A stretch of DNA of 64,000 nucleotides from Bdellovibrionales bacterium (GTDB lineage Bacteria; Bdellovibrionota; Bdellovibrionia; Bdellovibrionales; UBA1609): contig JADJVA010000025.1 in NCBI GenBank assembly GCA_016716765.1, positions 1-64,000 of the forward strand, given 5' to 3'. The number at the start of each line of letters is the position of its first letter. The first letter of the stretch is position 1. Under the pieces are notes generated by a model. It worked only from the letters and a program-made list of their open reading frames with translations. It did no database searches and was not told where the DNA came from. Positions 8,992 through 17,428 of the stretch are shown one piece after another. The position numbers were made by a program, and so were the translations under genes.

Positions 8992-10497
8992 CTAAGAGGC
9001 GTAGATGCCCCAAGAGATTGTTACAAAAAGTGCACCCGACCAAGAAATTCGCTCGGAAAATCTGTACAGTCCCAACATCACCTCAAGGTGACCAAAGCCC
9101 AATAAGAGGGACGAGTATTTAGCAGGGCCCAACGTAGACCCTGGTGAAGTCGGAACTCCGAGGGCAGCAACGAGGGCAACCGCGCCATAAACCCAATTAT
9201 AAAAAAACATTGAGCCGATTGATTTAAATGACACGACCGTCAAAATAGCCCCGTAAACAAAAGTCGCCAGAAATATCATCAACGGCCAGAAAAATGTTGT
9301 TCGAGCCCTTTCGCTTTGACTCCATACCACCATCACGGCCAAACCAATAAGTAAAGCAGCCAGAGGCTGCCTAGTCTCGTCAAGCAGTTGGAAATAGAAA
9401 CTGTGAACAAGGGCCATTGCAGCAAACGCGGTCAGCGTTGAACTGCTCTTCAATTCGCCAGACAGGAACGTCCGTGCAAGAAAATATATCCCAAGAACGA
9501 CTGCTCCAATAGTAACTCCAAACCAAGGTGCAAACTCAGGTTTAATGGTGGCAATCAGATGTCCTGCTGAGAAATAGAAAAGAAGCAGGAGAGGTAACAC
9601 AGCGGCACTTTCATCTGCACTCAATGGGTTCTTGTGGTAAATAGAATACGAAAGCAGGGCAGAAGAAAAAATCATGAACTGAATGAGTTGTAAAATGAGC
9701 AGTTCTGTTTGTTGCTCGGCCCCCGAAGCCTTTCCTGAAAGAAGTAAAACCGTAAAAACTGCGCAATAGCTTGCGATGAACAAAATATCACGACGTTTGT
9801 TCATTAGAGCCGTTGCTGAGAAAGAAATGTTCCAGATGACAAGAAATATGGAAAGCACTGACTGCTCTCGCGTATCATATCCAATGATTGGAGCTGCCAA
9901 ATATGTGCCGGCCATAGAGACCAGCAAAAACAAACGATTGCCTTTATAGAAATTGGCCAAAACTGAAAAAATACCAACCAGAGTAGCGCAAACCAAGGCC
10001 GAGTTTGCACTTAAAATATGATGATAAAAATAGGCTCCAAGCCATGTTAAATGAAGAATTGTTGTCCCAGCTCCAGCCAGCAGCGCTCCATATTCCTTCT
10101 CTGCCTTTGAAAAAAACTGCGGAGCAAAGAAAAATGCGAGCCCCGTACCTGCCGCTAATAAAATCTGCCGAACAGGCGTGAGCCAACCAGAGTCGATAGT
10201 TAATTTGATGAAAAATATTCCGGCCAAAATCACAAAAATGATTCCTATAACTCCCAACATCGAAGATGAATCAAAGTCGGAAGTCTCTTCTCTCACCACG
10301 TTTTTGGGAAGACTTGTAACAGGTGGTGTGTGGGTGACGTATGAACTCGAGGGCTGGCTAATTATCTTATCTGGCTTATCAATTTGTGGAGGTCGAGACG
10401 TCTGAACTGGAGCTGAACCAACCAGTTGTCGAAGTTGCCTCTCGACGGCCCCAAGCCGTCCTTCAAAATCCTTTAGAACATCTTCGAACTTTTCCAC
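8992..10497 (-). CDS. DUF2339 polytopic membrane protein, truncated by in-frame TAG
   Basis: This is an inner-membrane protein of the DUF2339 family (COG5373), whose function is not established. Residues 1-25 form a short coiled coil (KFEDVLKDFEGRLGAVERQ), followed by a Pro-rich linker. From residue about 75 there are more than a dozen hydrophobic helices, including the conserved block around FIKLTIDSGWLTPVRQ and the GALLAGAGTTILHLTW stretch. The frame stops at an amber codon (8992-8994), and homologous sequence continues in the same frame to 8782. Read through the amber, the protein would be about 570 residues. The start at 10497 fits the coiled coil. It may be a real truncation, a base error, or suppression. 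Confidence 0.75.
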   Translation of the reverse strand: MEKFEDVLKDFEGRLGAVERQLRQLVGSAPVQTSRPPQIDKPDKIISQPSSSYVTHTPPVTSLPKNVVREETSDFDSSSMLGVIGIIFVILAGIFFIKLTIDSGWLTPVRQILLAAGTGLAFFFAPQFFSKAEKEYGALLAGAGTTILHLTWLGAYFYHHILSANSALVCATLVGIFSVLANFYKGNRLFLLVSMAGTYLAAPIIGYDTREQSVLSIFLVIWNISFSATALMNKRRDILFIASYCAVFTVLLLSGKASGAEQQTELLILQLIQFMIFSSALLSYSIYHKNPLSADESAAVLPLLLLFYFSAGHLIATIKPEFAPWFGVTIGAVVLGIYFLARTFLSGELKSSSTLTAFAAMALVHSFYFQLLDETRQPLAALLIGLAVMVVWSQSERARTTFFWPLMIFLATFVYGAILTVVSFKSIGSMFFYNWVYGAVALVAALGVPTSPGSTLGPAKYSSLLLGFGHLEVMLGLYRFSERISWSGALFVTISWGIYAS

Positions 10498-10565
10498 TAT
10501 TGAGTCTCCATCGTTGCATTCTAAGTCACATAATTTATCATTATTATGAGTATCAGGTTAGAGTA

Positions 10566-10721
10566 ATGGAATCATATAATAGAGAGAAATTCCTTGTCGA
10601 AGAATACCTTGGGCAGACTAAAAGCGAGGTACAGAATGAGGACGATATTGATGGAACGAAAGCGAGTCCTCCACCACGATCTGATATTCAAAGCAAAAGT
10701 GGCAATTGTAAAATAGAGTAG
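10566..10721 (+). CDS. Possible small hydrophilic protein (51 aa)
   Basis: A short frame lies between the divergent DUF2339 gene and the MFS/PlsC gene. It is highly charged and polar (MESYNREKFLVEEYLGQTKS) and lacks a signal peptide. The upstream AGGTTAGAG could act as a weak ribosome binding site. The protein-like composition is its only support, so it may be chance. Confidence 0.25.
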   Translation: MESYNREKFLVEEYLGQTKSEVQNEDDIDGTKASPPPRSDIQSKSGNCKIE

Positions 10722-10750
10722 CGGCTACACGAATTTACAGAGGAGACCTG

Positions 10751-11539
10751 ATGTCATTCAAAATGATAATTAGCGATCGGAAATTTTCGCCACTTTTTTG
10801 GACACAACTTTTTGGAGCATTGAATGATAATGTTCTAAAAAATGCTCTTGTTGTAATGGCAACATTCAAAGGGGCAACTGTCGCAGGCCTTGATACAGGT
10901 GCTGTTGTCGCTCTTGCTGGCGGTCTTTTTATTCTCCCATTCTTTCTTTTTTCGCCCCTCGCGGGGCAGATCGCCGATAAACTTGAAAAATCCCGTCTGG
11001 TCAGAATTACCAAAATGTGGGAACTCTTCATTATGGTGTTTGCGAGCTTCGGTTTCTTTTTTTCAAGCGTCCCCCTGCTTTTAGGGGTTTTATTTTTAGC
11101 TGGTGTTCAAGCCACTTTATTTGGCCCACTCAAATACAGTATGTTGCCAGAGTTAGTTAATCAGGAGTCCTTAATTGAGGCGAACGCCTTTGTGGAGTTG
11201 GGTACTTTCTTGGCAGTTCTGGTTGGAACGATTGGCGGCGGAATTATGGTTTCACTTCCAAATGGTGAGTGGTGGATCATTTTTTCATTGATTGTCATTT
11301 CGCTGCTCGGCCTTTTTGCCTCGTCAAAAGTGCCAGTAACCTCTGTGGCTTGCCCTGATCTCAAGTTGAATTTCAATCCCATTCCGGTCCTGAAGGACAA
11401 CTTTCAGCTTCTTAGGCAGAGTAAGGCGATATTTAACTCAATTCTTGGTATCTCTTGGTTCTGGTTTTTGGGGCATCTATTCTGTCCATTCTTCCCGTGT
11501 ATTGTAAAGACTTTCTCGGTGTCGGCGAACACGTTGTGA
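10751..11539 (+). CDS. MFS lysophospholipid transporter domain, 5' piece of an LplT/Aas-like protein
   Basis: The first six to seven membrane helices of a major-facilitator protein like LplT, the lysophospholipid flippase. Typical are FSPLFWTQLFGALNDNVLKN at residues 12-31 (the LFGALNDN motif marks this MFS subfamily) and FSPLAGQIADKLEKSRLV. The ribosome binding site GAGGAGACC precedes ATG 10751. About 22 residues at the end are out of frame. The rest of the protein lies in the next frame from about 11473; the slip is at a GGGG run (11470-11473) that needs one more G. Restored, the product is about 627 residues with an MFS domain followed by an acyltransferase. It would move and re-acylate lysophospholipids in the inner membrane. 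Confidence 0.7.
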   Translation: MSFKMIISDRKFSPLFWTQLFGALNDNVLKNALVVMATFKGATVAGLDTGAVVALAGGLFILPFFLFSPLAGQIADKLEKSRLVRITKMWELFIMVFASFGFFFSSVPLLLGVLFLAGVQATLFGPLKYSMLPELVNQESLIEANAFVELGTFLAVLVGTIGGGIMVSLPNGEWWIIFSLIVISLLGLFASSKVPVTSVACPDLKLNFNPIPVLKDNFQLLRQSKAIFNSILGISWFWFLGHLFCPFFPCIVKTFSVSANTL

Positions 11540-12633
11540 CCTGTTTCCTTGCTATGTTCACAATTGGTATTGGAGTGGGCTCTATACTTTGCGAAAAACT
11601 CTCCTTCCGGCGGGTCGAAATTGGTCTTGTGCCTCTCGGTTCACTTGGCATGACCATTTTTCTAGTTGATCTTTTTTTCGTGGGACCAACATGGAATGTT
11701 GATACAAACCATCTACTCCCTCTGAGCGATTTTTTGGTAACCTCAAGTGGTCCGCGACTATTGGTCGATTTTTTTCTGATGTCACTTTTTGGCGGATTCT
11801 TTATTCTACCCCTTTACACACTAATTCAGGATCGCAGCAAGCCAGAATCTCGATCGCGAGTCATCGCTGGCAACAATATCATGAACTCAATCTTTATGGT
11901 CGCGGCAAGTCTCCTGGTGATGGCTGCCCACAAATTTCAATTGAGTTACAGCCAATCTTTTCTTGTGTTGGCCATCCTCAATCTCACCGTTGCTATTTAC
12001 ATTTACTCCATCGTGCCGGAATTTACCCTTCGCTTTCTCTCATGGCTCCTGGCTCGCGCCCTTTACAGAATCAAAATTTTCAACGATGGGGAAATTCCAA
12101 AAGAAGGGGCTGTGGTATTGGTGTGCAACCACGTTAGTTATATTGACTGGCTGATTGTTTCGGCACTCGTCCGACGACCAGTCAGATTCATCATGTACTA
12201 TAAATTTTTTGATATTCCAGTCCTTAAATATCTGATGAAACAGGCCAAGGTCATTCCGATCGCGGGAGCAAAGGAAGATTCAAGAATTTTAGAGACGGCT
12301 TTTGATACTATTTCTAAGGAGCTGCGAGATGGAGAGATCGTGTGTATATTTCCTGAAGGAAAGATCACTCGCGATGGTCAAATCGACGTGTTTCGAGCCG
12401 GGATTGAAAAAATTCTGGCAAAGGATCCCGTGCCTGTGATTCCAATGGCACTGCAGGGACTATGGGGAACATGGTTTAGCTTAGAAGGCGGTAAAGCTAT
12501 TATTAAGGCTCCTCGCAAATGGTTGACGAACATTAGCCTCATCGTTGGGAAACGAATTCCAGGCGCTCAGGCCTCGGCAGAGACACTGGCAAGCCAAGTC
12601 AAAAGTCTTTTTGTAACTGAGCTTCCTAAATAG
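11455..12633 (+). CDS. MFS C-terminal half plus PlsC-type acyltransferase, 3' piece
   Basis: This continues the protein begun at 10751. Residues about 7-190 are the remaining membrane helices (GASILSILPVYCKDFLG onwards). Residues about 200-375 form a PlsC/lysophospholipid acyltransferase domain: the HX4D catalytic motif is in NHVSYID (His226, Asp231), and the substrate-binding motif is FPEGKITRDGQI. E. coli Aas carries the acyltransferase fused to an acyl-ACP synthetase, and longer relatives carry all three domains; here the AMP-binding domain is absent. The first six residues of this frame are not part of the real protein. The job is probably re-acylation of 2-acyl-lysophosphatidylethanolamine or a similar lipid. 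Confidence 0.7.
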   Translation: MVLVFGASILSILPVYCKDFLGVGEHVVTCFLAMFTIGIGVGSILCEKLSFRRVEIGLVPLGSLGMTIFLVDLFFVGPTWNVDTNHLLPLSDFLVTSSGPRLLVDFFLMSLFGGFFILPLYTLIQDRSKPESRSRVIAGNNIMNSIFMVAASLLVMAAHKFQLSYSQSFLVLAILNLTVAIYIYSIVPEFTLRFLSWLLARALYRIKIFNDGEIPKEGAVVLVCNHVSYIDWLIVSALVRRPVRFIMYYKFFDIPVLKYLMKQAKVIPIAGAKEDSRILETAFDTISKELRDGEIVCIFPEGKITRDGQIDVFRAGIEKILAKDPVPVIPMALQGLWGTWFSLEGGKAIIKAPRKWLTNISLIVGKRIPGAQASAETLASQVKSLFVTELPK

Positions 12634-12683
12634 ATCCCCAAATCCGAATATTGATATTGAGGATGGCTTTGGCTGACTGGGAC

Positions 12684-12735
12684 TTGGAGGTGCGAAGGGT
12701 TTGAACCAACGACTGCCCGCCGACCAGAAGACCTT
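12684..12735 (-). other. Possible tRNA remnant next to tRNA-Asn
   Basis: Read on the minus strand, this piece looks like the 3' half of a tRNA: a TTCAAAC loop between short arms, followed by GCACCTCCA. The T-arm stem is mismatched and no D-arm or anticodon arm can be folded, so it would not be functional. It lies about 30 bases from the intact tRNA-Asn gene. It may be a decayed tandem tRNA or an old attachment-site scar. Confidence 0.25.
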
Positions 12736-12760
12736 AACTTATTTATTTTACTAGATAAAT

Positions 12761-12836
12761 TGGCTCAGGTGGAGGGACTCGAACCCCCGACCAAGCGGTT
12801 AACAGCCGCTTGCTCTACCAACTGAGCTACACCTGA
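12761..12836 (-). tRNA. tRNA-Asn (anticodon GTT), CCA encoded
   Basis: The minus strand folds as a complete cloverleaf of 76 bases. Acceptor strand TCAGGTG pairs with CACCTGA, the D-arm contains AGCTCAGTTGGTAGAGC, the anticodon loop is CTGTTAA with anticodon GTT, and the T-arm contains GGTTCGAGTCC. The 3' CCA is encoded (12761-12763) after a G discriminator. It stands alone between the acyltransferase gene and a small membrane protein gene. No processing partner tRNA is intact nearby. Confidence 0.95.
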
Positions 12837-12902
12837 ACACAGAGGCAGAGAATTTAAAATTCCCACGATAGTTTGTCAACTTTCTTCACCAGATCACTCG
12901 TT

Positions 12903-13427
12903 TCAATTTCCCTTTTGCCTGGGCAGGCTTTCCAACCGCTTTTTGGCCTCATCAAGGTCTGAAGAACGAAAGGCTTGATTTTCCGCCAAATAGACCCCAC
13001 TTTTTGAGCTCAAAATATGCAATTGAGGCCCAGACTCAAAAGAAAGAACCAGATCAGGAGAAAAAAGAGCTAAATCAAGGCCTTCAATTGGCACCGAAAA
13101 AATTGATAAATTGCATGACTGCGCGAGCCAATTCCTAACAGCAGCAGTCTCCAACCATTCCCTTTTTTCTCCAACTTGAACTATCCACTTGTCAGCTTCT
13201 CTAAATACTCGAAGGTTGCCAGCTTCGATCGCCGTAACCTGAGACAGGCACCAATTCCATACGCGAGACTTCTCGACATTTTCAGTTAGAACTTCATTGT
13301 TCGGCGCGCCAAAGAGATCATTCACGCCATCTCTCAAACTACCAGATTTCAATCGAAGCATCAAAAAGACAACAACGATGAGACCTAGAATCAAAAAATT
13401 GATCTTTAAAATTTGAGCAAGTTTCAT
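12903..13427 (-). CDS. Single-pass membrane hypothetical protein (174 aa)
   Basis: I do not recognise a family. Residues 7-26 form one N-terminal membrane helix (ILKINFLILGLIVVVFLML), leaving about 145 residues outside the cytoplasm if the positive-inside rule holds. The outer part has two Cys (NWCLSQ, AQSCNLS) and a pattern of short strands (FREADKWIVQVGEKREW, PQLHILSSKSGVYL). It lies between tRNA-Asn and purN on the same strand as purN, with a gap of about 110 bases. It may share purN's transcript, but nothing in the sequence ties it to purine synthesis. Confidence 0.6.
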   Translation of the reverse strand: MKLAQILKINFLILGLIVVVFLMLRLKSGSLRDGVNDLFGAPNNEVLTENVEKSRVWNWCLSQVTAIEAGNLRVFREADKWIVQVGEKREWLETAAVRNWLAQSCNLSIFSVPIEGLDLALFSPDLVLSFESGPQLHILSSKSGVYLAENQAFRSSDLDEAKKRLESLPRQKGN

Positions 13428-13538
13428 TTTTGAAATACCCCTAAATCCGCACCGGCGATCATTGCAATCTTTTTAGAATTCGCCAAGAAATTTTTGCTAT
13501 TAAAAAATGCAGATCGGGGTGGACCAAAAGAAAAAATG

Positions 13539-14204
13539 TCAATTATGCCCCGAGCCCCAAAGGGACAGGATGGTCTCCGTGACAAATTGCTTTTCAGCCT
13601 CTAGGACCCGTTTCTCCAAGGACTCTGCTGTATCGGTTGGGAGTACTTTGACCTCTCTTTGAGCCAAAATCTGACCCTCATCGTAATGTTCATTCACGTA
13701 GTGAATTGTGATACCCGTGACTTGGTCGCCGGCAGCAATGACGGCCTCATGAACTCGGCGACCGTACATCCCCTTGCCTCCGTGAGCAGGCAAAAGAGAG
13801 GGGTGCGAATTAAGAATACTGTGGGGGAATTCTTGGAGTACGGCGGGCCCTAGCCTCAGTAGAAAACCGCTCATTAATACCCTTTCAGCTCCCCAGGCAA
13901 TGAGTTGTTCACACAAAGCTTTATCCCACATCTCATCCGATGAAAAATCTCTCTTTTCAATCGTGACTGAGGCGATTCCATGGGACGAAGCAAGCGCAAT
14001 GGCCCCAATCTCAGGGCGACTTGCGATGAGGCCAACTATCTGCAAAGCGGAATCAGTTCTCTTGCTCGCTTCAATCAAAGGAGCCAATACCCGCCCCTGC
14101 CCACTGGCCAAAACAGCAAGTTTCACCCTTGCCGACCCCAAAGGTCGCATGGAATCCGAAACCCTCACAGATCCAATGCCTGATATCTGCTTCTTCTCTG
14201 TCAT
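13539..14204 (-). CDS. purN: Phosphoribosylglycinamide formyltransferase PurN
   Basis: Transfers a formyl group from 10-formyl-tetrahydrofolate to glycinamide ribonucleotide, an early step of purine synthesis in the cytoplasm. The formyltransferase signature is present: ILNSHPSLLPAHGGKGMYG supplies the catalytic Asn and His, and NEHYDEGQIL supplies the Asp. The N-terminal phosphate loop is modified (LASGQGRVLAPL instead of the usual SGNGSNL), and a 30-residue extension precedes the domain. The start at 14204 follows an excellent AAGGAG box; an upstream in-frame start at 14234 is less likely. No other purine gene is nearby. Confidence 0.85.
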   Translation of the reverse strand: MTEKKQISGIGSVRVSDSMRPLGSARVKLAVLASGQGRVLAPLIEASKRTDSALQIVGLIASRPEIGAIALASSHGIASVTIEKRDFSSDEMWDKALCEQLIAWGAERVLMSGFLLRLGPAVLQEFPHSILNSHPSLLPAHGGKGMYGRRVHEAVIAAGDQVTGITIHYVNEHYDEGQILAQREVKVLPTDTAESLEKRVLEAEKQFVTETILSLWGSGHN

Positions 14205-14434
14205 TATCAAATCTCCTTGGAGGTTTAAAAGCACTCGAATCTAGATACCTTCAATGTTCCATCTAAAGCAAATCAAGGAATTAGGTTCACAATGCACTCC
14301 GAATCAGCCACTACTAGTAAATTTTACAATGATTCGCTTTCGAAGGCATTGATAACTGCCCCCTTTTGTGGCACGTCAGTTGCTGATACTACAATTTATT
14401 GGTCCCCACGTTCTTATACTCGAAGGGTCACTTG

Positions 14435-15382
14435 ATGAAGAGATTTTCAGTTTTTGTGTCAAACCTTGTTGCTGTTGGTTTACTCGGACTCCCTGGAATC
14501 GGATGCCAAAGTAAGACAAATAAGACGCCCATTATTAGCAAACATCAGAAGGTCACTTCTGTGAATCAGAAGACAGCCTTTCCTTCCCGCACCAAGGGAG
14601 ATGGGACAGAAATTTGCCTCGATTTGCCTGCAACAATTAAAGATCTACACGAGCTTGGAACAAGTATTGTTCAAGTCTTTACTGTTGACCTTTTTGTTTC
14701 AAATTTTGAATCAAAATCGCTGGAATTGAACGATAAAGCCACCAGCATTGACTCCGTAGGGGTCGATCTCCTTAAGCGATCTCAGCCTCATGCGCTCCTA
14801 CCCTTTGCCAAAGAATTTGAAAATGGCTGGATTGAGTTTCCGTCCAAGCAAGATGAATGCAGTTCTGTCTCCTTTCTCCATGTTGAAGAAGCCAGCCAAG
14901 ATCCTACGAATGGAGCAGCCGGGCCACCACCTGGACAAGGTGCGGATCAAAAGCCCACACTGGTCACGACGATTGTGGAGTCTCCGCCCTCCCAGATTAT
15001 TCAGAAGAGTAGGCGATCTATTGTTTATGATTTCACGGTTGGCAAATCCATTATTCGCTATGGAATCTACCGAGAAGGTGAGAACTCAATTCTTATCAAA
15101 ATGCTTTCTGTTCGTTCCCTCCCATCACCAGAGGGAGGCGAAAAATCATATCTCACTCAAGTCTCAAAGCGCGTCCAGTGGGGAGCCTTAAAAAACAATG
15201 TCACGATCAGTCTCCGTTTGGCTCGGATTTGGATAAAAGCACTTGGCGAAAATCTCACGCCTGGAGTGGTTACCGAGGCAGTAGGAAAAATGAAGCCAGA
15301 TGCAGACCCCAATAGTTTGATTTCAATACCCCTTGATGCTTATGTTGCTATGAATATGAATGCATCAAAAAAAATAAACTAG
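14435..15382 (+). CDS. Secreted or lipoprotein hypothetical protein (315 aa)
   Basis: No known family is visible. The start at ATG 14435 gives a signal peptide with a hydrophobic core and a possible lipobox ending in PGIGC, so the protein may be lipid-anchored at Cys24; the box is not canonical because Gly stands at -3. The mature region starts with a Lys/Thr-rich linker, and the middle contains a Pro/Gly-rich loop (GAAGPPPGQGADQKPT) between two apparently structured halves. It lies alone between purN and the convergent FAH gene, with no operon partners. Confidence 0.55.
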   Translation: MKRFSVFVSNLVAVGLLGLPGIGCQSKTNKTPIISKHQKVTSVNQKTAFPSRTKGDGTEICLDLPATIKDLHELGTSIVQVFTVDLFVSNFESKSLELNDKATSIDSVGVDLLKRSQPHALLPFAKEFENGWIEFPSKQDECSSVSFLHVEEASQDPTNGAAGPPPGQGADQKPTLVTTIVESPPSQIIQKSRRSIVYDFTVGKSIIRYGIYREGENSILIKMLSVRSLPSPEGGEKSYLTQVSKRVQWGALKNNVTISLRLARIWIKALGENLTPGVVTEAVGKMKPDADPNSLISIPLDAYVAMNMNASKKIN

Positions 15383-15421
15383 AACCACAACTGCGGACCC
15401 AGAGCGAAGAGAACCGGTGTT

Positions 15422-16408
15422 TTATTTTTCCCACTTTGCAACTCGCTGAAAGATTGTTCCAAAGAGGCTATTGCCATTTTTGTCCTTCATTTCAATCTTT
15501 ACAGAATCTCCAACCTTCATAAAAGGTGTTTTAAAAATGCCTTCATGAAGCTTTTCTAGCATCCTTTTTTCAGCCAAACAGCTTGATCCTCGCCCCTCTT
15601 CTTCGTTCGAGACCGTCCCGCTCCCAATAATTGTTCCCGCAGTCAAGTTTCTTGTTCGAGCGGCATGTGCAATCAGTTGCCCAAAATGAAAATGCATTTG
15701 ACCCGCATCGGCTCGTCCAAAAAACTCTCCATTGTATTCAACTTGAAGAGGCAAATGAACGCGACCTCCCACCCAAGCATTTCCCAATTCATCGGGAGTT
15801 ATAGCAAAAGGCGACAGAGTAGAACTCGGCTTGCATTGTAAAAACCCGAGCCCATGAATCATTTCGTCGACGGCTAGCCCCCTTAAGGATACGTCGTTTA
15901 CCAGAACAACCAAAAGAATATATTTAAGTGCATCCTCAGCACTCACACCCATTGGCACATCACCCAAAATCACGGCAACCTCAGCCTCAAAATCTGTGCC
16001 GTGTCCGGAATCAATTTGAGGGATGTCTTCCCGAGGTGCAAGATAACAGTCGCTTCCGCCCTGATACATAAGCGGAACCGTCAACATATTCTCTGGCAAC
16101 GGCATATTTCTAGACTGACGAAGCAATTTAACATGATTGATAAAAGCAGAACCATCTAACCACTGAAAGGATCGTGGCATCGCTGCGTGCATTTGGTTGT
16201 CATCAATTTCAAATACTCCACTTACATCGTTCTTATTTAGCAAATCCTCAAGAACTCTCAGCTTGGGATAGCATTCATTCCAATTCTCAACAGCCTCTCG
16301 GAGAGAGGGAGCAACTGCTACCGCTTTCACACCGCGTTTGCCATCTCTACTCACGACAATCAATTCGCCATCTCGAAACTTCGAACTTTTAAGAGATCCC
16401 AATTTCAT
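15422..16408 (-). CDS. Fumarylacetoacetate hydrolase family protein
   Basis: A 328-residue cytoplasmic enzyme of the FAH family, which cleaves or decarboxylates beta-diketo acids using a divalent metal. The metal-binding acidic residues lie in FEAEVAVILGDVP near residues 140-152 and in VNDVSLRG at about 170. The family motif GTIIGSGTVSNEEEGRGSSC near 258-277 matches the GxGTxGxG region of fumarylacetoacetases. The N-terminal third corresponds to the FAH N-terminal domain. It is closest in style to fumarylacetoacetases of tyrosine degradation, but no hmgA or maiA is adjacent, so the substrate is inferred. Confidence 0.75.
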   Translation of the reverse strand: MKLGSLKSSKFRDGELIVVSRDGKRGVKAVAVAPSLREAVENWNECYPKLRVLEDLLNKNDVSGVFEIDDNQMHAAMPRSFQWLDGSAFINHVKLLRQSRNMPLPENMLTVPLMYQGGSDCYLAPREDIPQIDSGHGTDFEAEVAVILGDVPMGVSAEDALKYILLVVLVNDVSLRGLAVDEMIHGLGFLQCKPSSTLSPFAITPDELGNAWVGGRVHLPLQVEYNGEFFGRADAGQMHFHFGQLIAHAARTRNLTAGTIIGSGTVSNEEEGRGSSCLAEKRMLEKLHEGIFKTPFMKVGDSVKIEMKDKNGNSLFGTIFQRVAKWEK

Positions 16409-16463
16409 TTGTTCACCTCAGTTATATTGCTCATTTAAAAGAAAGATTAAATCGAGACTTTTC

Positions 16464-16787
16464 TTATTTATAGGGCTTTGTCACAAAATCCTCCAAGTCG
16501 GAGAGACTATCGACTGATTTTCTTTCCGTAATCGACCTGACAAATTGAACGAGCGCCCAACGATCAATCTTATCTAAATGTCCATAAGACCCCATCGAAG
16601 TCCCGTCAATCCCTTCAGAAATGGTGACGAAAAGTTCTTTCGATGAGCCACCTTTTCTCCATCGACCGGCGACCAAATCAAGCGGGGGCGGAACAATCCC
16701 TGCCCCACCAGGTCCATCTCCACGACCGCCCTTTCCATGACATGAAACGCAATACATCGAAAAGACCTCTTTCCCGCGGCCAAGCAT
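16464..16787 (-). CDS. Mono-haem cytochrome c, 3' piece
   Basis: A class I cytochrome c domain: haem attachment CVSCH at about residues 13-17 in MYCVSCHGKGGRGDGP, a PPPLDL turn, and a likely Met axial ligand in GTSMGSYGH. The last helix is DRWALVQFVRSI. The real N-terminus is the lipoprotein signal piece at 16790-16984. Reading this frame upstream of its ATG gives KQSSFWSTAWEHSLE, which joins that piece. It would sit on the outer face of the inner membrane or in the periplasm and carry electrons. It resembles the mono-haem subunit ActE of alternative complex III, but no act genes are nearby. Confidence 0.7.
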   Translation of the reverse strand: MLGRGKEVFSMYCVSCHGKGGRGDGPGGAGIVPPPLDLVAGRWRKGGSSKELFVTISEGIDGTSMGSYGHLDKIDRWALVQFVRSITERKSVDSLSDLEDFVTKPYK

Positions 16788-16789
16788 TT

Positions 16790-16984
16790 CTAGCGAATGT
16801 TCCCAGGCCGTTGACCAGAAGCTGGATTGCTTCCCAATATTGAGTCGTTTTTTGTCTCAGTCTTCGCAGAACGAGGACGCACAAGGGCGTAATCGCAAGC
16901 AACCAAAATTATGAAAAAAGAAAGCGCCGACGCTGAAGAGAGGAGGGCAAGGCTAAATTTTGATTGAAAACGCTTGTGAACCAT
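16790..16984 (-). CDS. Lipoprotein signal of cytochrome c, 5' piece
   Basis: The 64-codon frame encodes a signal peptide with lipobox LVAC (residues 27-30), followed by a linker (DYALVRPRSAKTETK). After the Asn/Asp-rich part (NDSILG) the correct continuation lies in the frame of the cytochrome domain downstream. Adding one G to the run at 16833-16835 gives ILG then KQSSFWST without interruption. This is therefore the N-terminus of a lipid-anchored cytochrome c of about 170 residues. ATG 16984 is a good start. Confidence 0.55.
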   Translation of the reverse strand: MVHKRFQSKFSLALLSSASALSFFIILVACDYALVRPRSAKTETKNDSILGSNPASGQRPGNIR

Positions 16985-17428
16985 AACTTATAATTCATCG
17001 ATTCGCTGAATCTCCTCAAAACTGGCTTGCGACCAAAATAAATAGAAAAAAGTAAATAATTACCAGTATCTCAGCTCGACGTTGTTGAACAGGCATCATA
17101 AGGCCTTTCAGCCATTCCTGTGGACTTTTCTGGCATTCCAGCAACTCCCCCCAGGCCTAGAGAAATTATTGTGATATATGTTAAGGACCGCTTTACACCA
17201 CAGTGCCCCCTGCTTAGTCAAAGCTAATGAAGAACGAATTTTCGATTATTTTTACGCTGAATTCGTTTAAACGGCACTATCAAGCCCTAATTTGAGCAAA
17301 TTGACTCATTATGAGATTTGCCCTCCCCATTTTTGATTCTGCGCACTAGACTAAAGGGGAGGCGTTCTCCTCAGACATCGTGGGATGCCCCACCCGCCTC
17401 GATATAATGATGAATAGGACTGTCTAAA
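16985..17428. other. Gene-free stretch with a structured leader near its right end
   Basis: I see no coding region. Most of the stretch is AT-rich. Both neighbouring genes start here and diverge, so promoters for the cytochrome c and BamE-like genes must lie in it. The right end (17356-17400) folds into a nested stem described separately. Confidence 0.4.
17358..17400 (+). promoter_or_regulatory. Structured mRNA leader with mutually exclusive stems
   Basis: GAGGCG (17359-17364) pairs perfectly with CGCCTC (17395-17400) and encloses a second perfect stem, GTGGG/CCCAC (17380-17384 with 17389-17393), with loop ATGC. An alternative hairpin GGAG/CTCC (17358-17361 with 17367-17370) would compete with the outer stem. 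The element ends 28 bases before the ATG of the BamE-like gene. Competing stems suggest an attenuator or small regulatory RNA element; I do not recognise a known riboswitch class. Confidence 0.35.
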
